Assembly (NCBI GenBank): GCA_023417785.1
Contig: JAEZEH010000026.1
Location: 1 to 32,959 of the forward strand
DNA from: Bacteroidota bacterium
Lineage (GTDB): Bacteria; Bacteroidota; Bacteroidia; Cytophagales; Cyclobacteriaceae
Direction of reading: 5' to 3'
DNA length: 32,959 nt
Of this stretch, positions 5,407-13,384 are shown piece after piece. Position 1 is the stretch's first letter; every line of letters begins with the position of its first letter. A program made the translations under genes and the position numbers. The notes beneath the pieces are model-generated. The model was not told the DNA's origin, did not search any database, and saw nothing but the letters and a program-made list of their open reading frames with translations.

Positions 5407-8073
5407 TCACCTGTTGAATCTCCGTTCGATTATCAGAACGAGGATGAACACAAGTCCACCTGCCGCAACCGATATTCCTAAATCCGTAAGTGATAGCGGC
5501 ACGAGTTCAAAAAACGTTTCCAGGAATGGCATATAGATCGCGGCAAGTTGCAATAGAATCGTTGCAACCACGACTATTGCCATCAACGGATTCGTCCACA
5601 AGGCGAAAGGCGAATGTGCTGAGGATCGCAGAGCCAGTGCCTGGAATATCTGGGAGAAACCTATCGTTGCAAAGATCATCGTTTGCCACGTGAGATCATC
5701 GGGATTTTCTTTGTCAAAATAATACACAGCCAATCCTACTGACGCCAGGGCAATCGCTATTCCGATAATCGCGAGCTGGTAGTAATCCCGCTTATCGAGA
5801 GCCCCTTTATCAGGTCTTCGCGGGGGCCGCCTCATGGTGTTTTCCTCGGCGGGTTCTGTGCCGAGGCCGAGGCCAAGCAGTCCGTCTGTAAGCAGATTTA
5901 ACCACAAAAGCTGCAGGGGTTGAAGTGCTATGATCATTCCAAATATTGGCGCAAGTAGCATGATCAAAACTTTTCCGACATTCCCAGCGAGAGAAAACTT
6001 GATAAAACGCCTTAGGTTATCAAAAATCACCCTGCCCTCCTCAACGGCTGATACGATTGTTGAGAAGTTGTCGTCGAGCAAAACCATATCGGCAGCTTCT
6101 TTGGCGACGTCTGTTCCGGTGATCCCCATGGCAACGCCAATGTCAGCTTTCTTAAGTGCCGGAGAGTCGTTTACACCATCACCCGTCATCGCCACTACTT
6201 CGCCCCGCTGCTGAAGGGCAGCAACTATCTTAAGTTTATCTTCCGGCGACACCCGTGCGTATACGGCTGTGCTTTCCGCCAGCGCAACGAGTTCAGATTC
6301 ATTGGTTGTCTGAAGTTGTTCGCCCGATATAGCCGGAACCTCCTGTGCAAAGCCAAGCTGCTTCGCGATTGCCGCCGCAGTCAGGGGGTGATCACCCGTT
6401 ATCATTACGGGACGAATCCCAGCCATTTTACATTGATCGACGGCCGTCTTGACTTCAAGCCTTGGCGGATCGATCATTCCGGCAAGTCCCACGAAGGTTA
6501 GTCCTTGTTCCATCTCCGCATCATTCGTTTCCTTTTCGAGCAATCGAAATGCGATGCCGAGCACTCTGATTCCGGTTTCAGCGAGGTGGGTGTTTGCATC
6601 GAGAATGCGTTCCTTCCAACGCTCATCAAGGGTCTTCTGCTCGCCGTCTTCCCAAACAAAATCGCATATCTTCAGGAGGCCATCTGCGGAACCTTTGGTA
6701 CACATGATAAAAGGTGTTCCCGCCAACGATTCAAAATATCCCGGCAGAGGTGCCTTTACGATATGAATTGTTGACATGCGTTTTCTGCTGCTGTCAAAAG
6801 GTATCTCATCGATGCGTGGCAACACATCATAGAGGTCTTCCTTATAGATGCCGCGTTCGGCTGCGGCAATGAGCAAAGCCACCTCAGTAGGATCGCCAAT
6901 CACTCTTTCAGACCTGGTGCGCTCCGTGCCTTTTTCCAGGGTGGCATCGTTGCACATCACTGAAAGGGCCAGCCCAAAATCGAGCACATGACCATTTTCT
7001 TCATCTATTTCCGGCGACGGGTTATAGGATACGACGCAATTGGGCAGATCCATTACTGTCACCGTCATTTTATTCTGCGTGAGCGTGCCCGTTTTGTCGG
7101 AACAGATCACCGTTACCGAGCCCAGCGTTTCCACCGCGGGAAGTTTCCTGATCAACGCATTACGCTTCAACATTCGCTGACCTCCCAGTGCAAGAGTAAT
7201 GGTTACAACGGCGGGAAGTCCTTCGGGAACTACCGCCACGGCTACGCTGACAGCGGTAAGAAACATATCTGCGACGGTCTCACCCAATAAGACACCGAGT
7301 CCGAAAATCACGGCCGCAGCGGCAATGCCCACCAACGCAAGAAGCTTTCCCAGCTTATCGAGTTTCTCCTGAAGAGGCGTCTTTTTACTTTCGACTGTTC
7401 CGATAAGATTTGCAATCTTGCCCAGTTCGGTCGTCATGCCGGTCCCGATGATGATACCTACTCCCCTGCCGTTAGTCACCAGCGTTCCCATGTACGCCAT
7501 ATTCTTGCGATCACCCAACGGTACATCTTCTTTTGGCACGGGCGATGAGATCTTGTCAACGGGCTCAGACTCGCCGGTGAGGGCCGCCTCCTGAACCTTA
7601 AGGTTAAACGATTCAAGTATGCGGAGATCGGCCGGGATAATATTCCCGGCTTCGAACTCCGCAATGTCACCCGGAACGAGTTGCTTCGCCGATATTTCTT
7701 TAGTGGTTCCATTTCTTCGGACGCGCACTTTTGGCACGACCATCCGATTTAACGCAGCCATTGCTTTCTCGGCACGGTATTCCTGGAAGAACCCCAGAAA
7801 TCCGAAAAGAAGCACGATCGCCATAATAGCGACGCCTTCAGTGGTTTTTCCAAGAAAGAAGGACAGCACGGCGGCCACGATCAGGATCAGCACCATGGTT
7901 TCGGTAAACTGCTGGAACAGCATCTTTAGCGGGCTCCTGCGCTGCGTTTCTTCCAGGCGGTTAGGACCATATTGTTTCAGACGAAGGCCTGCTTCGCTGT
8001 CTGAAAGACCCCTCGCCGTTGTATTCAGAAAATTTAAGACTTCCTCTTTAACGTGGGTATGCCAGGCAGTCAT
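5407..8073 (-). CDS. P-type cation-transporting ATPase, P2A (Ca2+-ATPase) type
   Basis: This 888-aa protein has the full P-type layout: N-terminal cation ATPase segment, actuator domain with LTGES (about 165-169), M4 with VVPEGLPAVV, phosphorylation motif SDKTGTLTQNK with D326, hinge MTGDGVNDSPALKKADIG, and a four-helix C-terminal bundle. M6 reads LLWLNLLTDGL, carrying the Asn and Asp expected of Ca2+ pumps. In M5 the SERCA motif NVGE is NVGK, so one Ca2+-ligating Glu is replaced by Lys. This suggests a single ion site. The role is cation export, probably Ca2+, across the inner membrane. The ATG at 8073 is preferred: the family start matches MTAWHTHVKEEV, and the longer frame from 8154 would start inside the -33 element. 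Confidence 0.92.
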   Translation of the reverse strand: MTAWHTHVKEEVLNFLNTTARGLSDSEAGLRLKQYGPNRLEETQRRSPLKMLFQQFTETMVLILIVAAVLSFFLGKTTEGVAIMAIVLLFGFLGFFQEYRAEKAMAALNRMVVPKVRVRRNGTTKEISAKQLVPGDIAEFEAGNIIPADLRILESFNLKVQEAALTGESEPVDKISSPVPKEDVPLGDRKNMAYMGTLVTNGRGVGIIIGTGMTTELGKIANLIGTVESKKTPLQEKLDKLGKLLALVGIAAAAVIFGLGVLLGETVADMFLTAVSVAVAVVPEGLPAVVTITLALGGQRMLKRNALIRKLPAVETLGSVTVICSDKTGTLTQNKMTVTVMDLPNCVVSYNPSPEIDEENGHVLDFGLALSVMCNDATLEKGTERTRSERVIGDPTEVALLIAAAERGIYKEDLYDVLPRIDEIPFDSSRKRMSTIHIVKAPLPGYFESLAGTPFIMCTKGSADGLLKICDFVWEDGEQKTLDERWKERILDANTHLAETGIRVLGIAFRLLEKETNDAEMEQGLTFVGLAGMIDPPRLEVKTAVDQCKMAGIRPVMITGDHPLTAAAIAKQLGFAQEVPAISGEQLQTTNESELVALAESTAVYARVSPEDKLKIVAALQQRGEVVAMTGDGVNDSPALKKADIGVAMGITGTDVAKEAADMVLLDDNFSTIVSAVEEGRVIFDNLRRFIKFSLAGNVGKVLIMLLAPIFGMIIALQPLQLLWLNLLTDGLLGLGLGTEPAEENTMRRPPRRPDKGALDKRDYYQLAIIGIAIALASVGLAVYYFDKENPDDLTWQTMIFATIGFSQIFQALALRSSAHSPFALWTNPLMAIVVVATILLQLAAIYMPFLETFFELVPLSLTDLGISVAAGGLVFILVLIIERRFNR

Positions 8074-8124
8074 GGGTTGGTCGCGTAAATGATTTAGCTG
8101 TTCGAAATAAGAACCGTAAACTAG

Positions 8125-8155
8125 CAAAAATCGGCCGATATTAAATGAGCCCAAA
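8125..8155 (-). promoter_or_regulatory. Promoter of the P-type ATPase gene
   Basis: On the minus strand, TTTG (8155-8152) is followed by 19 bases and then GATTTTTG (8132-8125), a 7 of 8 match to TAnnTTTG. The expected start of transcription is near 8119, about 45 bases before the chosen ATG. It supports the short form of the ATPase. Confidence 0.55.
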
Positions 8156-8297
8156 GCGCAGTGGTGTACTTGTCGCTCTTTGGCAGTCCGTCGCTACGTA
8201 GATAGATAGAATGGAATTGGCGCGCCGGCTCTGCCGGACGTTGCGGGCCTATACCCGGAGGCCACTGATGGTGTTTAATCCGAAATGCCGCCATGCC

Positions 8298-8327
8298 TTT
8301 TCCGGGGACAATGAGTTTTTTATTTTG
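8298..8327 (+). promoter_or_regulatory. Weak candidate promoter of the Kelch-SARP regulator
   Basis: TTATTTTG (8320-8327) matches the -7 consensus in 7 of 8 positions, with TTTT (8298-8301) 18 bp upstream as a poor -33. The leader would be about 70 bases before the ATG at 8405. Confidence 0.3.
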
Positions 8328-8404
8328 CCGCTAAAACGATGGATAGCGCATTTATCGCTATTATGCGGCGAGATGTGTGGTGTTTGTTCCGGAACCCTGA
8401 GACC

Positions 8405-10915
8405 ATGGCTTTGTATCTGCGACCATATCGGTACCTTTTTCTGATCGTATCTTTTTTTCCTTTCGAGGTTTTTTCGCATGGCGGATTGAAGTTCCATGGT
8501 AGCGAGCAACCCATAAACCAGCGGACCTCATACAATGTTTTTGGTGATCGCACGGTGCGGTTTTCGGAATCCTTTGACGTTGAGTTTAACCTTTCTCTTT
8601 ACCCGACAACCGAGTTCGGATATATTTTGCGGGTAAAGAACAAAGACGGGAGTCGAATCTACAATCTTTTTTACGATGGCCAGGGTGATCACCTTACTTT
8701 CAGGTTCAACGAAGAAGGAGTAAGCAACCTCATCGTGGCAAACATGGACAAGGCTGAACTACTGAATATACATTGGTTCAAAATCAGAATCACCTTTGAC
8801 CTTAAAACAGATTCGATTCATCTGACCATTCACAATAAGACGTTCAGTACCGGAAACAGGCAACTTCCCGACAAGTATTCTCCGATTATCCTTTTCGGGA
8901 AAAGCGATTACATAATTGACGTTCCGTCATTTGCTATTCGCGACCTCGTCGTGGGCGACAGCGAAAAGTACCATTTCCCATTGAAGGAACGGGAAGGCAG
9001 CATCGTTCATGATCTCGGCGGCAATTCATTTGGGACAGTCTCTAACCCGGAATGGCTGATGAATGATGCGTACCACTGGAGATACAAGGTGTCATTCAAA
9101 TCCAGATCGGTTGCCGGTGCGAATTACGATTCCGAAAATAAAGAGATTTATTATTTTAACCGGGACTCCATAAGCATTTACAATGTAAGGACCGGCGATA
9201 TCGACATTCGCGTATTTGATCAACCCGGACCGGTAACGCCGGTTTTGGGTACCAACTTCGTTGATACAGTTGACAATAAGCTATATGCGTACGAAGTCTA
9301 TTACAGCGAGCCATACGACGGCCCGACGGTAGCCAGTCTTGACCTGGGTTCCTATGAATGGACCACCGAAAGTGTTGAGCAGCTACCCAGTCAGTTGCAC
9401 CACCACGGAGGATACTTCGATCCACTTAGCGGCAAGTACACCATATTCGGTGGTTTCGGGAATATGCGTTACAGTAAGACGTTCTATTCCTTCGATATAA
9501 ACCAAAAAGAATGGAATGTACTTCAAGGTTTTTCGGGGGATTCTATCTCCCCGCGATATTTTTCATCTGTGGGATATCTAAAAGAAAATAATTCCATATA
9601 CATCTTCGGCGGAATGGGAAACGAGTCCGGTGAACAGATTGTTGGCAGAAAGTATTATTATGATTTGCACCGGGTGAATCTCACCACAAAAGAAGTGTCA
9701 AAGCTATGGGAAATTGAATGGAAACGCGACAATGTTGTTCCGGTAAGAGGCATGGTTATCCTTGACGATTCTACTTTTTATACATTGTGTTATCCGGAGC
9801 ATTTTTCGCAATCCTCTCTTCAATTGTATAGGTTTTCATTGAAAGACGGCAGCCATGAGATTCTGGGAGACTCGATTCCAATACATTCCGACAAGATCAC
9901 GACCAATGCAAACCTTTATTATGAAAGCGGATTGAATAATCTTTACGCCGTTATACAGGAGTTCGACGACGATATTTCTTCCAGCCTTAAAGTATATTCG
10001 CTGGCCTTTCCCCCTATTACAGCTGAGCAACTGGCCAGCTACCCGATGAAAGATCGAACGGCAACTTTAGTGATCGTCGTCTTCTCGAGTTTACTGGCTC
10101 TGGTGATAGGCTACCTTGCATACCGAAAACTGCGGCCTGTTCCGGCAGAACCTGATTTCCTTCCGTCTGTGCCTGTTGAAAGCGAAGCTCAACCAGAGAC
10201 AAAGGAACGCCTAAACGCGGTATATCTGTTCGGTGATTTTACGGTAAGGGATCGAAACAATCGGGATATTACCTACATGTTCAGTGCGCAGCTTCGGCAG
10301 ACATTCTGCCTGATCCTTCAGTACAGCACCACTGAAGATGGAATCACGTCACAACGCCTTGGCAACATCCTGTGGCCGGACAGACCCGCCGATAAGGTAA
10401 AGAATTCACGGGGCGTTACGATTAACCATTTGCGAAAAGTCCTGAATGAACTTGACGGGATTGAATTGATTTACGAGAAGGGTTTCTTCAAAATAGTTTA
10501 CACGGACCAGTTTTACTGCGACTACATCCGTTGTTTACAAATCATTTCGGGTAACGACATAAGCGAGAACCGGGATGAACTAATCACGATTCTGGCTCGC
10601 GGCAAGTTTCTGCAACTCGCGGACCATCCGCTTTTCGATTCATTCAAACAGGAGATGGAAAAGCAATTGGAACCAGTTTTATCCCTGGAGGTTGAAAAGA
10701 CTTTTGCTGCAGAACTTTATCATGTCACGATTGCATTAGCGGACGCGTTACTAAATAACGATCCCCTTAATGATATGGCATTTACATTTCTGATAAGGTC
10801 GATGCAAAGACTGAAGATGTACGATGAAGCCAGAATCAAATACCAGGCTTTCGTGATCGAATACAGGAAGATCATGGACACTGATTATCCGTACCCTTAC
10901 AAAAGCCTGGTCTGA
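8405..10915 (+). CDS. Membrane-anchored Kelch/lectin-like sensor with SARP-type DNA-binding domain
   Basis: This protein has 836 aa from the chosen start. Order of parts: signal peptide (1 to about 25, LRPYRYLFLIVSFF core); LamG-like beta-sandwich (about 45-205); Kelch-type beta-propeller (about 230-530, with motifs such as YTIFGGFGN and IYIFGGMGN); one membrane helix (about 552-573, LVIVVFSSLLALVIGYLAY); then a cytoplasmic winged-helix part (about 602-700, LFGDFTVRD, LGNILWPD, GVTINHLRKVLNEL) and a helical BTAD/TPR-like end. The last two resemble SARP activators. The layout fits a one-component regulator that senses a periplasmic ligand and binds DNA from the membrane. It ends 21 bp from the mannan locus, tail to tail. 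The ATG at 8405 gives a clean signal peptide; an upstream ATG at 8339 does not. The target genes are unknown. Confidence 0.82.
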   Translation: MALYLRPYRYLFLIVSFFPFEVFSHGGLKFHGSEQPINQRTSYNVFGDRTVRFSESFDVEFNLSLYPTTEFGYILRVKNKDGSRIYNLFYDGQGDHLTFRFNEEGVSNLIVANMDKAELLNIHWFKIRITFDLKTDSIHLTIHNKTFSTGNRQLPDKYSPIILFGKSDYIIDVPSFAIRDLVVGDSEKYHFPLKEREGSIVHDLGGNSFGTVSNPEWLMNDAYHWRYKVSFKSRSVAGANYDSENKEIYYFNRDSISIYNVRTGDIDIRVFDQPGPVTPVLGTNFVDTVDNKLYAYEVYYSEPYDGPTVASLDLGSYEWTTESVEQLPSQLHHHGGYFDPLSGKYTIFGGFGNMRYSKTFYSFDINQKEWNVLQGFSGDSISPRYFSSVGYLKENNSIYIFGGMGNESGEQIVGRKYYYDLHRVNLTTKEVSKLWEIEWKRDNVVPVRGMVILDDSTFYTLCYPEHFSQSSLQLYRFSLKDGSHEILGDSIPIHSDKITTNANLYYESGLNNLYAVIQEFDDDISSSLKVYSLAFPPITAEQLASYPMKDRTATLVIVVFSSLLALVIGYLAYRKLRPVPAEPDFLPSVPVESEAQPETKERLNAVYLFGDFTVRDRNNRDITYMFSAQLRQTFCLILQYSTTEDGITSQRLGNILWPDRPADKVKNSRGVTINHLRKVLNELDGIELIYEKGFFKIVYTDQFYCDYIRCLQIISGNDISENRDELITILARGKFLQLADHPLFDSFKQEMEKQLEPVLSLEVEKTFAAELYHVTIALADALLNNDPLNDMAFTFLIRSMQRLKMYDEARIKYQAFVIEYRKIMDTDYPYPYKSLV

Positions 10916-10926
10916 TTCGGGACCAG
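10901..10926 (-). terminator. Possible terminator at the end of the mannan enzyme operon
   Basis: CTGGTC (10907-10912) and GACCAG (10921-10926) form a 6-bp stem with an 8-base loop. On the minus strand the stem is followed by GCTTTTG, a short T-tract. It lies 10 bp after the GH125 stop codon and overlaps the end of the convergent gene. Confidence 0.45.
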
Positions 10927-10936
10927 TAGCCGAAGC

Positions 10937-12370
10937 TTAACCTGCGAGCAAATTGGCTTTTCCCTGGTCGGCGAGTTTCAGGATCAACTCACCAAACAGC
11001 GTATTTGCCCAGGCAAACCACTTACGGGTGAAGTTTGATGGATCGTCTTTGTGGAAACTTTCATGCATGAAACCGGTGTCGCCGTCGGTGTCGCGAAGCG
11101 TCTTTACACACCAGGCAATCTCACTGTCGTCGGTGCCCGTCAATGCCCGCATGATGATGCTCATAGGCCACACCATATCATAGCCAATATGCGGCCCGCC
11201 AATTCCTTCGGCAGCTTTTCCTTTGAAAAAATAAGGGTTGTCTTCACTCCATACCAGCTTCCGTGTGTTCTTATAGACGTTATCGTTTCTGTCTACACAT
11301 CCCAGATAAGGAAGCCCAAGTAAGCTTGGCACGTTTGCATCATCCATGAAGGTGTGGTTTCCAAAACCGTCCACCTCAAAGGCATACGTTTCGCCGTACT
11401 TAGGATGCTCAACGATGCCATACTTCCGGATTGCGGCCTGGACTTCATCCGCGAGAGTCTGACACGACTTTGCGAACGATGTATCTTTTGTGACTTCGGA
11501 ACTTATTTCAGCGAGCTGTTTCAACGAGGTTACGGCGAACAGATTTGACGGAATCAAAAATCCGTAGGTCGTTGCATCATCTGATGGCCGGAATGCTGAG
11601 TTGATCAGGCCAACCGGTTTTAAAGGCCTGCCATATCCGTCATTCGAAAGCGTATCGAGCTGGCGCGTGGTTTCACGTTCAAATTTGTATGGTCCGAGTC
11701 CCCCCTTCCTTTGCTGAACGCGGAACGTATCGACGATAAGGGTAGCAGCTTTTTGCCAGTCGCGACCGAAGATAGAGGTGTCACCTGTTGTTTTCCAGTA
11801 ATGATATGCAAGTCGTACTGTGTAACACAGTGAATCAATTTCCCATTTGCGTTCGTGCAATCCTGGTTTCATGTCGGTCTTGTCACTCATCCATTCGCCC
11901 GGTACCAGCTCTTTATTGAAAGCATTGGCATAAGGATCAAGCAATACGCATTGCGTTTGTCTGTTAACTACTCCGGCCAGAAGGGATTGCAACTTCTTAT
12001 CCTGGCTGGCTAATTGTAAATAAGGCCACACCTGGGCAGTCGAATCCCGCAACCACATCGCGTGTATATCGCCCGTTATTACAAAAGTATCGGGCTTGCC
12101 ATTTTTGGTTCCGAACTCTACAGTGGTATCCAACGTGTTTGGAAAGCAATTTTCAAACATCCACGCGAGCTTGGTGTCCTTGATCTTTGCCTTAGTCGCG
12201 ACAATTGTTTTTTCAACAGCTTCCGATGTAAAGTTTCTTTTGGCGACATCAGGGCGTTTAGTGACGAAATTGTCTTTTGAAAGTATGGTCCAACCCGTAG
12301 TTGTGCTCGCCAGAGAAATGCCGGCCATCGCCATTGTTCCTTTCCTGATAAAGTCTCTTCTATTGGTCAT
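10937..12370 (-). CDS. GH125 exo-alpha-1,6-mannosidase
   Basis: This 477-aa protein has the full length of the family (formerly DUF1237, metal-independent alpha-mannosidase). Family motifs are GDIHAMWLRDSTAQVWPYL (100-118), ERKWEIDSLCY (173-183), RPSDDATTYGFLIPSN (261-276), GNHTFMDDANVPSLL (337-351) and MHESFH (435-440). From studied members, an Asp in the RPSDDA loop (D264/D265) is the likely acid and E437 the likely base of the inverting mechanism. The N-terminus NRRDFIRKG followed by a hydrophobic stretch looks like a Tat signal, so the enzyme probably folds before export and works in the periplasm. It removes terminal alpha-1,6-linked mannose, completing backbone breakdown after GH76. It is the last gene of the operon, 7 bp after GH43. 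Confidence 0.95.
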   Translation of the reverse strand: MTNRRDFIRKGTMAMAGISLASTTTGWTILSKDNFVTKRPDVAKRNFTSEAVEKTIVATKAKIKDTKLAWMFENCFPNTLDTTVEFGTKNGKPDTFVITGDIHAMWLRDSTAQVWPYLQLASQDKKLQSLLAGVVNRQTQCVLLDPYANAFNKELVPGEWMSDKTDMKPGLHERKWEIDSLCYTVRLAYHYWKTTGDTSIFGRDWQKAATLIVDTFRVQQRKGGLGPYKFERETTRQLDTLSNDGYGRPLKPVGLINSAFRPSDDATTYGFLIPSNLFAVTSLKQLAEISSEVTKDTSFAKSCQTLADEVQAAIRKYGIVEHPKYGETYAFEVDGFGNHTFMDDANVPSLLGLPYLGCVDRNDNVYKNTRKLVWSEDNPYFFKGKAAEGIGGPHIGYDMVWPMSIIMRALTGTDDSEIAWCVKTLRDTDGDTGFMHESFHKDDPSNFTRKWFAWANTLFGELILKLADQGKANLLAG

Positions 12371-12377
12371 AATGTTT

Positions 12378-13370
12378 TCAATTTAGTCTGCGTGCACCGA
12401 CGCCTTCAAAGGTGATTTTTACGGGTTTTATTCTATCGTTGTCATCAAAATACATGCGATCGATACAAGTTTCACGATGGTTACCATCCGTTTCACCCAA
12501 AGGCCGGCGATGATAAACGATATAATAGTCATCCGTACCCGGAATGTTGATTACCGAATGGTGGCCGGCGCCCGTGGCAACGGCGGGATCCTGCTTCAGC
12601 ACCTTTCCTATTCTCGTGAACGGTCCAAATGGTGAGTCAGCAATCGCATATGCGACGCTGTAGTCGGGCCCGGTCCATCCGCCCTCGCTCCACATGAAAT
12701 AATATTTACCATTACGGATGAACATCACCGGTCCTTCTACATATCCCTCGGGCGTGATCTCTTTGAATACTGTCCCGTCATCAAACGGGACGACGCCGGT
12801 AAAATCGTCTTTCAGTTTAACGATGTTACAGTGGCGCCATCCGCCATAGATCATGTAATACTGTCCGTCTTTGTCGAGGAAAACAAACTGGTCGATGGGC
12901 TGCGCACCATTGTGGAACTGGTCTATTAAGGGCTTGCCCAGATAATCTTTGAAGGGGCCTGAAGGCGTTTCTGACACACCAACACCAATCCCGCCCATTT
13001 CCTTGTTGCTTTGTATGTCGTTTGCGGCGAAGAACAGGAAATACCTGTTGTCCTTTTTTACGATTGACGGCGCCCAAATGGCACGTCGTGCCCATCTGAT
13101 TTCAGTAGTATCTATGATTCGTTCATGCTTCTTCCAGTTCACCAGATCCTCTGATGAAAATGCATCCATAAAAACCTGCTTGTCGTAAGGCGCTGAATAG
13201 GTTGGATAGATCCAATAGGTGTCGCCAAACACTACACCTTCCGGATCGGCGTACCATCCTTCAAAGACCGGATTATGGTTGTCTCCTTTTCTTTTTTGTG
13301 CTTCGGCCCGTTCAAAAACACAGACCAGTAAGCCGAACAGAATGTAAACAGGTATGTTGCGATAAACCAT
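12378..13370 (-). CDS. GH43 family glycoside hydrolase
   Basis: This 330-aa protein has a Sec signal peptide (cleavage likely after AEA at 22-24) and a single five-bladed propeller domain. The three acidic catalytic residues of GH43 are visible: D42 in WYADPEG (base), D160 in QPIDQFVF (pKa modulator) and E212 in YVEGPVMF (acid). No accessory binding module is present. GH43 enzymes remove arabinofuranose, xylose or galactofuranose units. Inside an alpha-mannan locus this points to a decorated mannan such as fungal galactomannan. That substrate is inference, and the subfamily cannot be set by eye. The gene lies 14 bp after the DUF4965 gene and 7 bp before GH125, clearly in one operon. Confidence 0.9.
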   Translation of the reverse strand: MVYRNIPVYILFGLLVCVFERAEAQKRKGDNHNPVFEGWYADPEGVVFGDTYWIYPTYSAPYDKQVFMDAFSSEDLVNWKKHERIIDTTEIRWARRAIWAPSIVKKDNRYFLFFAANDIQSNKEMGGIGVGVSETPSGPFKDYLGKPLIDQFHNGAQPIDQFVFLDKDGQYYMIYGGWRHCNIVKLKDDFTGVVPFDDGTVFKEITPEGYVEGPVMFIRNGKYYFMWSEGGWTGPDYSVAYAIADSPFGPFTRIGKVLKQDPAVATGAGHHSVINIPGTDDYYIVYHRRPLGETDGNHRETCIDRMYFDDNDRIKPVKITFEGVGARRLN

Positions 13371-13384
13371 CGTTGAGGTATTTG

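Noticed and set aside
7619..8092. Plus-strand frame of 157 codons
   Set aside because: It is antisense to the N-terminal and actuator part of the P-type ATPase.
8074..8154. Longer N-terminus of the P-type ATPase
   Set aside because: The extra 27 residues are not family-like and the ATG would lie within the -33 promoter element.
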